Made by a program: the position numbers and the translations under genes
In this document: piece after piece, positions 23,950 to 32,468 of the stretch
Layout: each line of letters opens with the position of its first letter
Position numbering within the stretch: position 1 is the first letter of the stretch
Assembly: GCF_014323725.1 (NCBI RefSeq)
Contig: NZ_JABVED010000001.1
Location: 354,505-418,504, forward strand
Reading direction: 5' to 3'
Origin: Actinokineospora xionganensis
GTDB taxonomy: Bacteria; Actinomycetota; Actinomycetes; Mycobacteriales; Pseudonocardiaceae
Length of the DNA stretch: 64,000 bases
The notes under the pieces: model-generated
Database searches by the model: none
Told to the model about the DNA's origin: nothing
What the model saw: only the letters and a program-made list of their open reading frames with translations

Positions 23950-25463
23950 TGATGATCCTCACCCCGATCCTCGTACCGCTACTCGCCGCGCTGGTCTTCG
24001 CCCTGGCCGGGTGGCGCCGCTCCACGGTGTGGCTTGGCGTGGGGAGTGCCGCGGCCATGCTCAGCCTGGGTGTCGTGGCAGCCATGTCCGTGGTGACCAC
24101 CGGCCCCCACGACGCCGGTCCGCTGCGAATCGACGCGCTCTCGGCGTTCATGCTCATCGTGATCGGCGCGGTCGCGCTCATCGCCGCTGTCGCCACCCCC
24201 GCCCACCTGCGCGCCGAGATCACCGCCGGGCGGGACACCGCGCGTACCGCGACCCGGCACAGCGTGCTGGTTCACCTGTTCCTCGCCGCGATGGCGATGG
24301 CCGTGCTCGCCGCCGACCTCGGCCTGCTGTGGGTCGCGATCGAGGCCACCACCATCGTCACGGCCTTCCTCGTCGGGCAGCGCCGAAGCCGGGCCGGTGT
24401 CGAGGCCGCCTGGAAGTACGTGGTGATCTGCTCGACCGGGATCGCGCTGGCCCTGTTGGGCATCATCGTGCTCAACCACGCCGCCCGCCACGCCGCGGGC
24501 GGGCCACTCAGTCTTGACCTCGCCGAACTCGGCGCCGCGGCGGCGGGCCTGGACGGCGACGTCACCCGGATCGCCGTGGTCCTGCTGATCATCGGATTCG
24601 GAACGAAAGCGGGCCTCGCCCCGCTGCACGCGTGGCTGCCCGACGCGCACTCCCAGGCGCCCGCCCCCGTGTCCGCGCTGATGTCCGGGGTGCTGCTCTC
24701 GGTCGCGGGCTACGCGATCCTTCGAGTCAAGGTGATCTCCGACGTCGCACTCGGCGCGGGCTTCGCCCGTGCCCTCCTCGCGGTGATGGCCATCGCCTCG
24801 CTGGCCGTCGCCGCCTCACTGCTGCTCGCGCAGCGCGATTACAAACGGCTGCTCGCGTACTCCAGCATGGAGCACATGGCACTGGTCGCCCTTGGCGCGG
24901 CGATCGGCACTCCGCTCGCGCTGGCCGCGGTGCTGCTGCACATCCTCGGCCACGGCCTGGTGAAGGCGTCGCTGTTCGTCGGCGCGGGCCGGATCCTGCA
25001 AGTCACCGGAACCAGCCGCATCGCGGCGCAAGCCCAGCCGGTGACCGCGAATCCGGGGTCGGTCGGTCTGCTGGTCGTCGACGGGGTGCGCGGACTGGCC
25101 GCCCGGCAGCCGCTGCTCGCCGGTGGGTTCGGGTTCGGTGTGCTGGCGCTGATCGGGTTCCCGCCGTTCAGCGTCTTCGCCAGCGAACTGGGCATCGTCC
25201 GCGCCGGATTCGCCGCGGGCCTGGGCTGGGCCACCGCCGCCGCGCTCGTGCTCGTCCTGGTGATCGCCGCCGCTCTGGTGTCGCACACCAGCCGCATGCT
25301 GCTCGGCGAACCCCCCGACACGACCGACACCTCGAGTCTGCCCGCGACCACCGCGGTCGCGATCGGCGCGGCCCTGCTCGCGTGCGCGCTGATCGGGATC
25401 GCCACCGGCCCGCTCACCACCCTGATCGACCTGGCCGCCGACACCGCCATGGGAGTCCGATGA
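23949..25463 (+). CDS. hycQ: Second antiporter-like subunit (HyfF/HycQ, NuoN-like)
   Basis: A 504-residue membrane protein with about 14 helices and the proton-transporter core (GLLWVAIEATTIVTAFLVG, FGTKAGLAPLHAWLPDAHSQAPAPVSALMSG, YKRLLAYSSMEHMALVALG, LLHILGHGLVKASLFVGAG). It corresponds to Rv0086 (hycQ). Together with the HyfB-like subunit it gives the complex two ion-translocating modules. The first ATG (23949) overlaps the previous stop. Confidence 0.9.
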   Translation: MMILTPILVPLLAALVFALAGWRRSTVWLGVGSAAAMLSLGVVAAMSVVTTGPHDAGPLRIDALSAFMLIVIGAVALIAAVATPAHLRAEITAGRDTARTATRHSVLVHLFLAAMAMAVLAADLGLLWVAIEATTIVTAFLVGQRRSRAGVEAAWKYVVICSTGIALALLGIIVLNHAARHAAGGPLSLDLAELGAAAAGLDGDVTRIAVVLLIIGFGTKAGLAPLHAWLPDAHSQAPAPVSALMSGVLLSVAGYAILRVKVISDVALGAGFARALLAVMAIASLAVAASLLLAQRDYKRLLAYSSMEHMALVALGAAIGTPLALAAVLLHILGHGLVKASLFVGAGRILQVTGTSRIAAQAQPVTANPGSVGLLVVDGVRGLAARQPLLAGGFGFGVLALIGFPPFSVFASELGIVRAGFAAGLGWATAAALVLVLVIAAALVSHTSRMLLGEPPDTTDTSSLPATTAVAIGAALLACALIGIATGPLTTLIDLAADTAMGVR

Positions 25464-26953
25464 GCACCCCGGTCGGCGAGCGCCGCACCGCCCGCACCAT
25501 CACCCCGGAGGAACTCCCGGGGCTGGCGGAGGCACTGCTGGGCCAAGGATTCCGGGTCGCCCTGGTCGCGGGCCACGACGACACCGACCGGCTGCGCGCG
25601 GTCTACCTGTTCACCGCGCCGCGCCCGGACCGGCGCGTCGAACTGCACGTCCCGCTCGACCGCGACCACCCGCACGTGCCCAGCCTGGCGGGGCTGTCGT
25701 TCGCCGCGGGCCGCTTCGAGCGGGAGATGCGCGACCTGTTCGGCATCGTCGCCGACGACCACCCGCTGCCGCGTCGCCTGGTCCGGCACTTCCACTGGCC
25801 CGCGGGCTGGTACCCGATGCTCGCCGACGCCGGTGACCCGCCGGGCTTCGGCGACGTCGACGGGCCGTACCCCTTCCGAACGGTCGAAGGTCCCGGTGTG
25901 TTCGAGATCCCTGTCGGCCCGGTGCACGCGGGCATGATCGGGCCGGGGCACTTCCGGTTCTCCGTGGTGGGGGAGACCATCCTCAACCTCAAGGCCCGCC
26001 TCTGGTTTGTCCACAGAGGACTGGAGAAGCTGTTCCACGGCCGCACGCCGGAGCGGGGTGTCGAGTTGGCCGAGCGGATCAGCGGCGACACCTCGGTCGG
26101 GCACACCCTGGCGTTCTGCCTCGCCGTCGAGGACGCCCGCGGCGACGCGGTGTCCGCCGCCACGCAACGGATCCGGGGTGTGCTGCTGGAACTGGAGCGG
26201 TTGTACAACCACGTCACCGACCTGGGCGCGCTGTGCAACGATGTCGGCCACGGCATCCTCAACGTCCACGCCCAGCGGGTGCGCGAGCGGCTGCTGCGGA
26301 TCAACGACGAGGTGACCGGTCATCGCCTGCTGCGTGGCGCGATTCGCCCCGGCGGGGCGCGGGTGCGGGCCCTGCCCGACCCGACGGCGCTGGCCGCCGT
26401 CGGCGCCGACATGGCTGAGATCGCCACCCTGGCCCTGGATCACAGCGTGGTGCGCGACCGGTTCACCGGCACCGCCCCGCTCACCCGCGAGCAGGCCGCC
26501 GACCTCGGCACGCTCGGCTACGTCGCCCGAGCCTGCGGACTGACCGTCGACGCCCGGCACGACCACCCGTTCCTGCCGGGCGAGTCCAACCGTGTCGAGC
26601 ACGCCCACACCGATGGCGATGTCCTGTCCCGTTTCCTGGTCCGAGCGGAGGAGATCACCACCTCGATCGCGATGATCGCCGCTCTCGCCGACGCGATCGG
26701 CGGGCCGACCGCCGAGTCGGCGTCGAGCGGTGGCGCGGGCCGTTCGGGAGTGGGCATCGTGGAGGGCTGGCGGGGAACCATCGTGCACCGGGTCGAAATC
26801 GCCGCCGACGGCACGCTGTCGCGGGTGAAGGTCGCCGACCCGAGCTTCTTCAACTGGCCCGCGCTGCCGGTCGCGCTGGCGGACACGATCGTCCCGGACT
26901 TCCCGCTGGTCAACAAGAGTTTCAACCTGTCCTACGCGGGCAACGACCTGTAG
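25460..26953 (+). CDS. hycE: Large subunit HycE-like, lacking all Ni-Fe ligands
   Basis: A 497-residue fusion of an N-terminal 30-kDa (NuoC-like) domain (FEREMRDLFGI at about 86-96) and a C-terminal 49-kDa (NuoD/HycE-like) domain (GPVHAGMIGPGHFRFSVVGE at about 153-172). In real [NiFe] hydrogenases the N-terminal motif is R-[IV]-C-G-x-C and the C-terminal motif is DPCxxC. Here these read RISGDT (S208, T211) and DPSFFN (S461, N464), so no nickel site can form. The gene matches Rv0087 in position. It is therefore inferred to be the catalytic-like subunit of an Ehr-type complex acting on a quinone or other redox partner, not on H2. Confidence 0.9.
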   Translation: MSTPVGERRTARTITPEELPGLAEALLGQGFRVALVAGHDDTDRLRAVYLFTAPRPDRRVELHVPLDRDHPHVPSLAGLSFAAGRFEREMRDLFGIVADDHPLPRRLVRHFHWPAGWYPMLADAGDPPGFGDVDGPYPFRTVEGPGVFEIPVGPVHAGMIGPGHFRFSVVGETILNLKARLWFVHRGLEKLFHGRTPERGVELAERISGDTSVGHTLAFCLAVEDARGDAVSAATQRIRGVLLELERLYNHVTDLGALCNDVGHGILNVHAQRVRERLLRINDEVTGHRLLRGAIRPGGARVRALPDPTALAAVGADMAEIATLALDHSVVRDRFTGTAPLTREQAADLGTLGYVARACGLTVDARHDHPFLPGESNRVEHAHTDGDVLSRFLVRAEEITTSIAMIAALADAIGGPTAESASSGGAGRSGVGIVEGWRGTIVHRVEIAADGTLSRVKVADPSFFNWPALPVALADTIVPDFPLVNKSFNLSYAGNDL

Positions 26954-26984
26954 TAGGCAGTGGGCATCATCGCACCGAAAACAC

Positions 26985-27000
26985 TTGCAAAGTTCTTCAA
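26985..27000. promoter_or_regulatory. Second ArsR-like operator candidate
   Basis: TTGCAAAGTTCTTCAA resembles the site at 19312: both read ACTTGC(T/A)AAG(A/T)T with CAA at the same spacing, followed by GAAG and GATG. It lies 49 bases upstream of the small gene at 27049, immediately after the complex operon. Confidence 0.45.
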
Positions 27001-27048
27001 ATATGAAGATGATGGAATCTCCCCGTTCGGAAAGTGGAGGCGACGAGC

Positions 27049-27249
27049 ATGTTCAGATCGACTCTGCGGGGCCGCGTCGACGATGTGGCCCTGGCGATCG
27101 CCGACGCCCAGCGCGGCGGCCACGACTACGCCGCGCACCTCTACCAGGCGCGGCTGGAGGACCTGCTGGACATCGCCGCCCGCAACGACATCGACACCGA
27201 CGGCTGGATCGATCCCGCCGTGCTGGAACCCGTCGTCTACGGAGACTGA
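27049..27249 (+). CDS. Small hypothetical protein after the hydrogenase-related operon
   Basis: A 66-residue acidic, helix-forming protein (VDDVALAIADAQRGGHDYAAHLYQARLEDLLDIAARN, then DTDGWIDPAVLEPVVY). Not recognised. A good ribosome site (GGAGG, eight bases upstream) and codon use support it. The upstream dyad related to the ArsR site suggests it belongs to the same regulon as the complex; it lies between that operon and narK. Confidence 0.65.
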   Translation: MFRSTLRGRVDDVALAIADAQRGGHDYAAHLYQARLEDLLDIAARNDIDTDGWIDPAVLEPVVYGD

Positions 27250-27286
27250 CCGCGCGCGCACGACCGGCCACCGTCCGAATGGGACT

Positions 27287-27300
27287 GGGACGTTAGTCCC
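27287..27300. promoter_or_regulatory. DosR-like box upstream of narK
   Basis: GGGACGTTAGTCCC differs from the mycobacterial DosR core GGGACTWWAGTCCC at one position. Its centre is about 95 bases before the narK ATG. It is the best match in the window. Confidence 0.75.
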
Positions 27301-27388
27301 TGCGGTTCTGGTTCGTTGATCTCTACTCGTCCGTCGCGGCGCCTCGCATCCTGGACACACCAGAGTGCGACGACGAGTCGGGACGACG

Positions 27389-28660
27389 ATGACCACGACG
27401 AACCACAGGACGAACCACAGGCCGACCGGGGTCCACGCCGAAGGCGTGCCGGTGCCACCGACCCCGGGAAGTCCTCCGACGACCACTCGGCGGATGTGGA
27501 TGCTCGCCCTCGCCACCCTGGGTTTCGCCCTGAACTTCTGGGCTTGGGCGCTGCTGAGCCCGCTGGGTCCGCTGTTCAAGGACTCGCTCGGCTTGAGTGC
27601 CTTCCAACAGGCGTTGCTCGTGGCGGTTCCGGTGATAGTCGGCTCGGTGGGGCGCATCCCAGTCGGGGCGTTGACCGACCGGTTCGGCGGCAGGGTGATG
27701 TTCCCGCTCGTGTCTGCGGCGACGATCGTGCCGGTGCTGTTCCTTGGGCTGGCCGGGCACACCTCGCTGGGCGGACTGCTCGTCGGCGGGTTCTTCCTGG
27801 GGATCTCGGGCACCTCGTTCGCGGTCGGGGTGCCGTTCGTCAACGCCTGGTTCCCACCCGAGCGGCGCGGGCTGGCGATCGGTGTGTTCGGCGCGGGCAT
27901 GGGCGGCACCGCGATCAGCGCCCTGACCACCGTCAAACTGGTGGACGGAGGCGGACTCAAGACCCCCTTCCTGGTGACGGCCGTGGTGCTGGCGATCTAC
28001 GCGGTGGCGGCGGCGCTGCTGCTGCGCGACGCCCCGGGACGGGTGGTGCCGACCCAGTCGATGCTCCGCCGCCTGGCCGACACCGTCCGGTTGCCGATCA
28101 CCTGGCAGGCCTCGGTGCTCTACGCCGTCGCGTTCGGTGGGTTCGTGGCGTTCTCCGTGTACCTGCCCGCCTACCTCAAGACCGCCTACGCACTGACCCA
28201 GGCCGACGCGGCCAACCGGATGGCCGGGTTCGTGCTGCTCGCGGTGCTGATGCGGCCGGTCGGCGGTTGGCTGTCCGACCGGTTCGGCCCGGTGCGGGTC
28301 CTCACGTCCGGCCTGGCCGTGGTGACTGTGGGCGCGGCCGTGCAGGCGTTCACCCCGCCGCTCATGCCGCTGGGGACCGTGGCGTTGCTGTCCATGGCCG
28401 CCGCGCTCGGCGCGGGCAGCGGAGCGGTGTTCGCGCTGGTCGCCCTGCTCGCCCCGCCGAACAAGGTCGGCTCGGTCACCGGGGTCGTCGGGGCCGCGGG
28501 CGGGCTGGGCGGATTCGTCCCACCGCTGTTGATGGGCGCGCTGTACGGCGCGTTCGGCTCCTACGCGCTCGGGCTGGCCGCACTGGCTGTGGTCGCCCTC
28601 GCCACCCTGGTGTTCACCTCGACCGCGGTCCGGCGGGCCGTGCTCGCGCACGATCAGTGA
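27389..28660 (+). CDS. narK: Nitrate/nitrite MFS transporter NarK
   Basis: A 423-residue, 12-helix major facilitator of the nitrate-nitrite porter family. Characteristic: FALNFWAWALLSPLGPLFKD in helix 1, GRIPVGALTDRFGGRVMFP (loop 2-3), GISGTSFAVGVPFVNAWFPPERRGLAIGVFGAGMGGTA (nitrate signature, in parts) and the conserved arginine in helix 2. The first in-frame GTG lies further upstream, but ATG 27389 follows a GGGACGACG stretch and gives the better N-terminus. It imports nitrate and/or exports nitrite for the NarGHI enzyme encoded next. Confidence 0.9.
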   Translation: MTTTNHRTNHRPTGVHAEGVPVPPTPGSPPTTTRRMWMLALATLGFALNFWAWALLSPLGPLFKDSLGLSAFQQALLVAVPVIVGSVGRIPVGALTDRFGGRVMFPLVSAATIVPVLFLGLAGHTSLGGLLVGGFFLGISGTSFAVGVPFVNAWFPPERRGLAIGVFGAGMGGTAISALTTVKLVDGGGLKTPFLVTAVVLAIYAVAAALLLRDAPGRVVPTQSMLRRLADTVRLPITWQASVLYAVAFGGFVAFSVYLPAYLKTAYALTQADAANRMAGFVLLAVLMRPVGGWLSDRFGPVRVLTSGLAVVTVGAAVQAFTPPLMPLGTVALLSMAAALGAGSGAVFALVALLAPPNKVGSVTGVVGAAGGLGGFVPPLLMGALYGAFGSYALGLAALAVVALATLVFTSTAVRRAVLAHDQ

Positions 28661-28766
28661 CCGGGCTTGCGCCTGGTCGGTGATCTGCGAACCGCCCGCA
28701 ACGCCACTAGGGTCGTAATGGCCCTGTGGACTCAGCCTTGACTGTGACCGCCAGAGGAGCCTGCTC

Positions 28767-31700
28767 GTGAGCACTGAAACCGACCCCCGTTCCCAAGTCG
28801 CGGGTCTGGACACCGAACTGACCGAGGCCCTGGTGCGCACGCGCCGGTTCTTCAGTCGCGCGGAAGTGTCCCCGGATCTTCGCACGCTCCACCAGATCGG
28901 TGGCAGGCAGGCCGACGAGTTCTACCGGGACCGGTGGAGCCACGACAAGGTCGTGCGCTCCACCCACGGGGTGAACTGCACCGGGTCGTGCTCGTGGAAG
29001 GTCTACGTCAAGGACGGGATCATCACCTGGGAGTCCCAGCAGACCGACTACCCGTCGGTCGGCCCGGACAGCCCCGAGTACGAGCCGCGTGGGTGTCCGA
29101 GAGGTGCCGCGTTCTCCTGGTACACGTATTCGCCCACCAGGGTCCGCTACCCGTACGTCCGCGGCGTCCTGCTCGAGATGTACCGGGAAGCCAAAGCCCG
29201 CACCGGAGACCCGGTGCTCGCCTGGGCCGACGTCGTCGAGGACCCGGAGCGGGCCCGCCGCTACAAGGCCGCCCGCGGCAAGGGCGGGCTGGTCCGGTCG
29301 AGTTGGGACGAGGCGACGGAGATGATCGCCGCCGCGCACGTGCACACGATCAAGCGCTACGGACCCGACCGGATCGCCGGGTTCTCCCCGATCCCGGCCA
29401 TGTCGATGGTCTCGCACGCCTCCGGCGCCCGGTTCGTCTCGCTGCTCGGCGGGACGATGCTGTCCTTCTACGACTGGTACGCCGACCTTCCGGTGGCCTC
29501 GCCGCAGGTGTTCGGCGACCAGACCGACGTGCCCGAGTCCGGCGACTGGTGGGACGCCGGATACCTGATCATGTGGGGCTCGAACGTGCCGGTGACCCGC
29601 ACCCCGGACGCGCACTGGATGGCCGAGGCTCGCTACCGCGGCCAGAAAGTGATCGCCGTCGCGCCGGACTACGCCGACAACGTCAAGTTCGCCGACGAGT
29701 GGCTGCCCGCCCGGCCGGGCACCGACGGCGCGCTGGCCATGTCCATGGGCCACGTCATCCTGCGCGAGTTCTTCGTCGACCGTCAGGTGCCGTACTTCAC
29801 CGACTACGTCAAGCGCTACACCGACCTGCCGTTCCTGGTCCGGCTCGACGAGCACGGCGACGCCCACCGGCCGGGGAAGTTCCTCACCGCCGCCGACCTC
29901 GCCGGTCATGCCGATCAGGACAACGCGGCGTTCAAGACCGTGCTGCTCGACTCGGCCACCGGCGACCCGGTCGTGCCCGGCGGCTCCCTGGGCTTCCGTT
30001 ACGGCGAGCAGGGAATGGGGCGGTGGAACCTCGACCTCGGCGACGTCGACCCACTGCTGTCGGTCCACGGCGGCGAGTCGGTCCTCGTGGACCTGCCACG
30101 CTTCGACGCCCCGGCCGGCTCGGCGGCCGTGCTGCGCCGGGGAGTGCCCGCGCGCAGGGTCGGGGAACACCTGGTCACGACAGTCTTCGACCTCCTGCTC
30201 GCCCAGTACGGCGTGCGCCGCGACGACCTGCCCGGGGTGTGGCCCAGCGGGTATCACGACGCCGGGCAGCCCTACACGCCGGCGTGGCAGGAGGCCATCA
30301 CCGGTGTCCCGGCACAGGCCGCGGCTCGGATCGCACGGGAGTTCGCGGCCAACGCCGAGGAGTCCCGCGGCCGGTCGATGATCATCATGGGGGCCGGGAC
30401 GAACCACTGGTTCCACTCCGACACCATCTACCGGTCGTTCCTGGCGCTGACCACGCTGACCGGCTGCCAGGGCGTCAACGGCGGCGGCTGGGCCCATTAC
30501 GTGGGTCAGGAGAAGTGCCGCCCGATCACCGGCTGGTCCCAGCTCGCGTTCGGACTGGACTGGTCGCGACCGCCGCGGCAGATGATCCAGACCGCCTACT
30601 GGTACCTGCACACCGACCAGTTCCGCTACGACCGCTTCGGCGCCGACACCCTCGCAGCCGCCACGGCGGGCGGGCAGCTGGCGGGCAAGACCACCGCCGA
30701 CGTGATCGCCCAGTCCGCCCGGATGGGCTGGATGCCGTCCTACCCGACCTTCGACCGCAACCCCCTGGACCTGGCCGACGACGCCGAACGGGCCGGTGCC
30801 CCCATCGGTGAGCACGTGGCGGGCGAGTTGAAGGCCGGGCGGCTGCGGTTCGCCTGTGAGGACCCGGACTCCCGGGAGAACTTCCCCCGGGTGCTCACCG
30901 TCTGGCGGGCGAACCTGCTCGGGTCCTCGGCCAAGGGCAACGAGTACTTCCTCAAACACCTGCTGGGCGCGGACAACTCGCTGCGCGCCGAGGAGACCCC
31001 ACCCGAGTCGCGCCCGAAGGACATCGTGTGGCACGACGAGGCGCCGGTCGGCAAGCTGGACTTGCTGCTGTCACTGGACTTCCGCATGACCAGCACCACC
31101 GTCTTCTCCGACGTCGTGCTGCCCGCGGCGACCTGGTACGAGAAACACGACCTCAACACCACCGACATGCACCCGTTCGTGCACTCGTTCAACCCCGCGA
31201 TCGCCCCGCCGTGGCAGACCCGCACCGACTGGGCCGCCTTCCAGGCCGTCGCCGAGGCCTTCAGCAGACTCGCCGAGACACACCTCGGGACGCGCAAGGA
31301 CGTTGTCGCCACCCCGCTGCTGCACGACACCCCCGACGAAATGGCCAACCCCCACGGTGTGGTGCGCGACTGGAAAGCGGGGGAGTGCGAGCCAGTCCCC
31401 GGTGTGACGATGCCGAGACTGACGGTCGTGGAGCGCGACTACACCGCGATCGCGGCGAAGATGGGCGCGCTCGGCCCGCTGGCCGACTCGCTCGGCGCGA
31501 CCACCAAGGGCGTCACCTTCCGGGTCGAGCGGGAGGTCGAGTACCTCAAGCACAAGAACGGCGCGATCCGGGGCGGACCCGCTGACGGCCGCCCGTCGCT
31601 GGTGCGCGACGTGCACGCCTGCGAGGCGATCCTCGCCCTGTCCGGCACCACCAACGGCCACCTCGCCACCCAGGGCTTCCGCACCCTCGAACAACGCACC

Positions 31701-32468
31701 GGGACGCAGCTGGCGGACTTGGCCGCCGAACACGAGGGCAAGCAGATCACCTTCGCCGACACCCAGTCCGCGCCGGTCCCGGTGATCACCTCACCGGAGT
31801 GGTCGGGCTCGGAGACCGGCGGCAGGCGGTACTCGCCGTTCACGATCAACGTCGAGCGGCTCAAGCCCTGGCACACCCTCACCGGCAGGCAGCACTTCTT
31901 CCTCGACCACGACTGGATATCCGAACTCGGCGAGAACCTGCCGGTCTTCCGGCCGCCGCTGGACATGACCGCGCTGTTCGACGAGCCACGCATCGGCGAG
32001 CAGGGTCCGCTCGGGATCACCGTGCGGTACCTGACGCCGCACTCGAAGTGGTCCATCCACTCCGAGTACCAGGACAACCTGTTCATGCTCAGCCTCTCGC
32101 GCGGCGGGCCGACGATCTGGATGTCCACACTGGACGCGGTGAAGATCGGGGTGGCGGACAACGACTGGATCGAGGCGGTCAACCGCAACGGCATCGTGGT
32201 CGCCCGCGCCGTGGTCTCCCACCGCATGCCCGAGGGCACCGTCTACATGCACCACGCGCAGGACCGGCTGATCGATGTGCCGCGCAGCGAGACCAACGGC
32301 AAACGCGGGGGCATCCACAACTCGCTGACCCGGTTGATGATCAAACCGTCCCACCTGATCGGCGGGTACGCGCAACTCAGCTTCGCGTTCAACTATCTCG
32401 GGCCGACCGGGAACCAGCGCGACGAGATCACCGTGATCCGGCGCCGGAGCCAGGAGGTCGAGTACTGA
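28767..32468 (+). CDS. narG: Respiratory nitrate reductase alpha subunit
   Basis: A 1233-residue molybdopterin enzyme reducing nitrate to nitrite on the cytoplasmic side of the membrane. The N-terminal HGVNCTGSCSWKVYVKDG binds the FS0 [4Fe-4S] cluster (one His and Cys ligands) and is followed by QTDYPSVGPDSPEYEPRGCPRGAA (in parts), the NarG signature. Mo-bisMGD binding regions continue throughout (MSMVSHASGARF, YFLKHLLGADN, KLDLLLSLDFRMTSTT). Length matches the family. GTG start after AGAGGAGCC. The stop overlaps the narH ATG. Molybdate uptake and sulfur-carrier genes are encoded at the end of this window. Confidence 0.97.
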   Translation: MSTETDPRSQVAGLDTELTEALVRTRRFFSRAEVSPDLRTLHQIGGRQADEFYRDRWSHDKVVRSTHGVNCTGSCSWKVYVKDGIITWESQQTDYPSVGPDSPEYEPRGCPRGAAFSWYTYSPTRVRYPYVRGVLLEMYREAKARTGDPVLAWADVVEDPERARRYKAARGKGGLVRSSWDEATEMIAAAHVHTIKRYGPDRIAGFSPIPAMSMVSHASGARFVSLLGGTMLSFYDWYADLPVASPQVFGDQTDVPESGDWWDAGYLIMWGSNVPVTRTPDAHWMAEARYRGQKVIAVAPDYADNVKFADEWLPARPGTDGALAMSMGHVILREFFVDRQVPYFTDYVKRYTDLPFLVRLDEHGDAHRPGKFLTAADLAGHADQDNAAFKTVLLDSATGDPVVPGGSLGFRYGEQGMGRWNLDLGDVDPLLSVHGGESVLVDLPRFDAPAGSAAVLRRGVPARRVGEHLVTTVFDLLLAQYGVRRDDLPGVWPSGYHDAGQPYTPAWQEAITGVPAQAAARIAREFAANAEESRGRSMIIMGAGTNHWFHSDTIYRSFLALTTLTGCQGVNGGGWAHYVGQEKCRPITGWSQLAFGLDWSRPPRQMIQTAYWYLHTDQFRYDRFGADTLAAATAGGQLAGKTTADVIAQSARMGWMPSYPTFDRNPLDLADDAERAGAPIGEHVAGELKAGRLRFACEDPDSRENFPRVLTVWRANLLGSSAKGNEYFLKHLLGADNSLRAEETPPESRPKDIVWHDEAPVGKLDLLLSLDFRMTSTTVFSDVVLPAATWYEKHDLNTTDMHPFVHSFNPAIAPPWQTRTDWAAFQAVAEAFSRLAETHLGTRKDVVATPLLHDTPDEMANPHGVVRDWKAGECEPVPGVTMPRLTVVERDYTAIAAKMGALGPLADSLGATTKGVTFRVEREVEYLKHKNGAIRGGPADGRPSLVRDVHACEAILALSGTTNGHLATQGFRTLEQRTGTQLADLAAEHEGKQITFADTQSAPVPVITSPEWSGSETGGRRYSPFTINVERLKPWHTLTGRQHFFLDHDWISELGENLPVFRPPLDMTALFDEPRIGEQGPLGITVRYLTPHSKWSIHSEYQDNLFMLSLSRGGPTIWMSTLDAVKIGVADNDWIEAVNRNGIVVARAVVSHRMPEGTVYMHHAQDRLIDVPRSETNGKRGGIHNSLTRLMIKPSHLIGGYAQLSFAFNYLGPTGNQRDEITVIRRRSQEVEY

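Noticed and set aside
19846-26953. Annotation as a genuine H2-evolving hydrogenase or formate hydrogenlyase
   Set aside because: All four nickel-ligand cysteines are absent and there is no formate dehydrogenase or hyp maturation gene in the window.
28705-28730. AGGGTCGTAATGGCCCT before narG as a further DosR box
   Set aside because: The arms match only as AGGG/CCCT and the spacing is one base too long for the DosR core.
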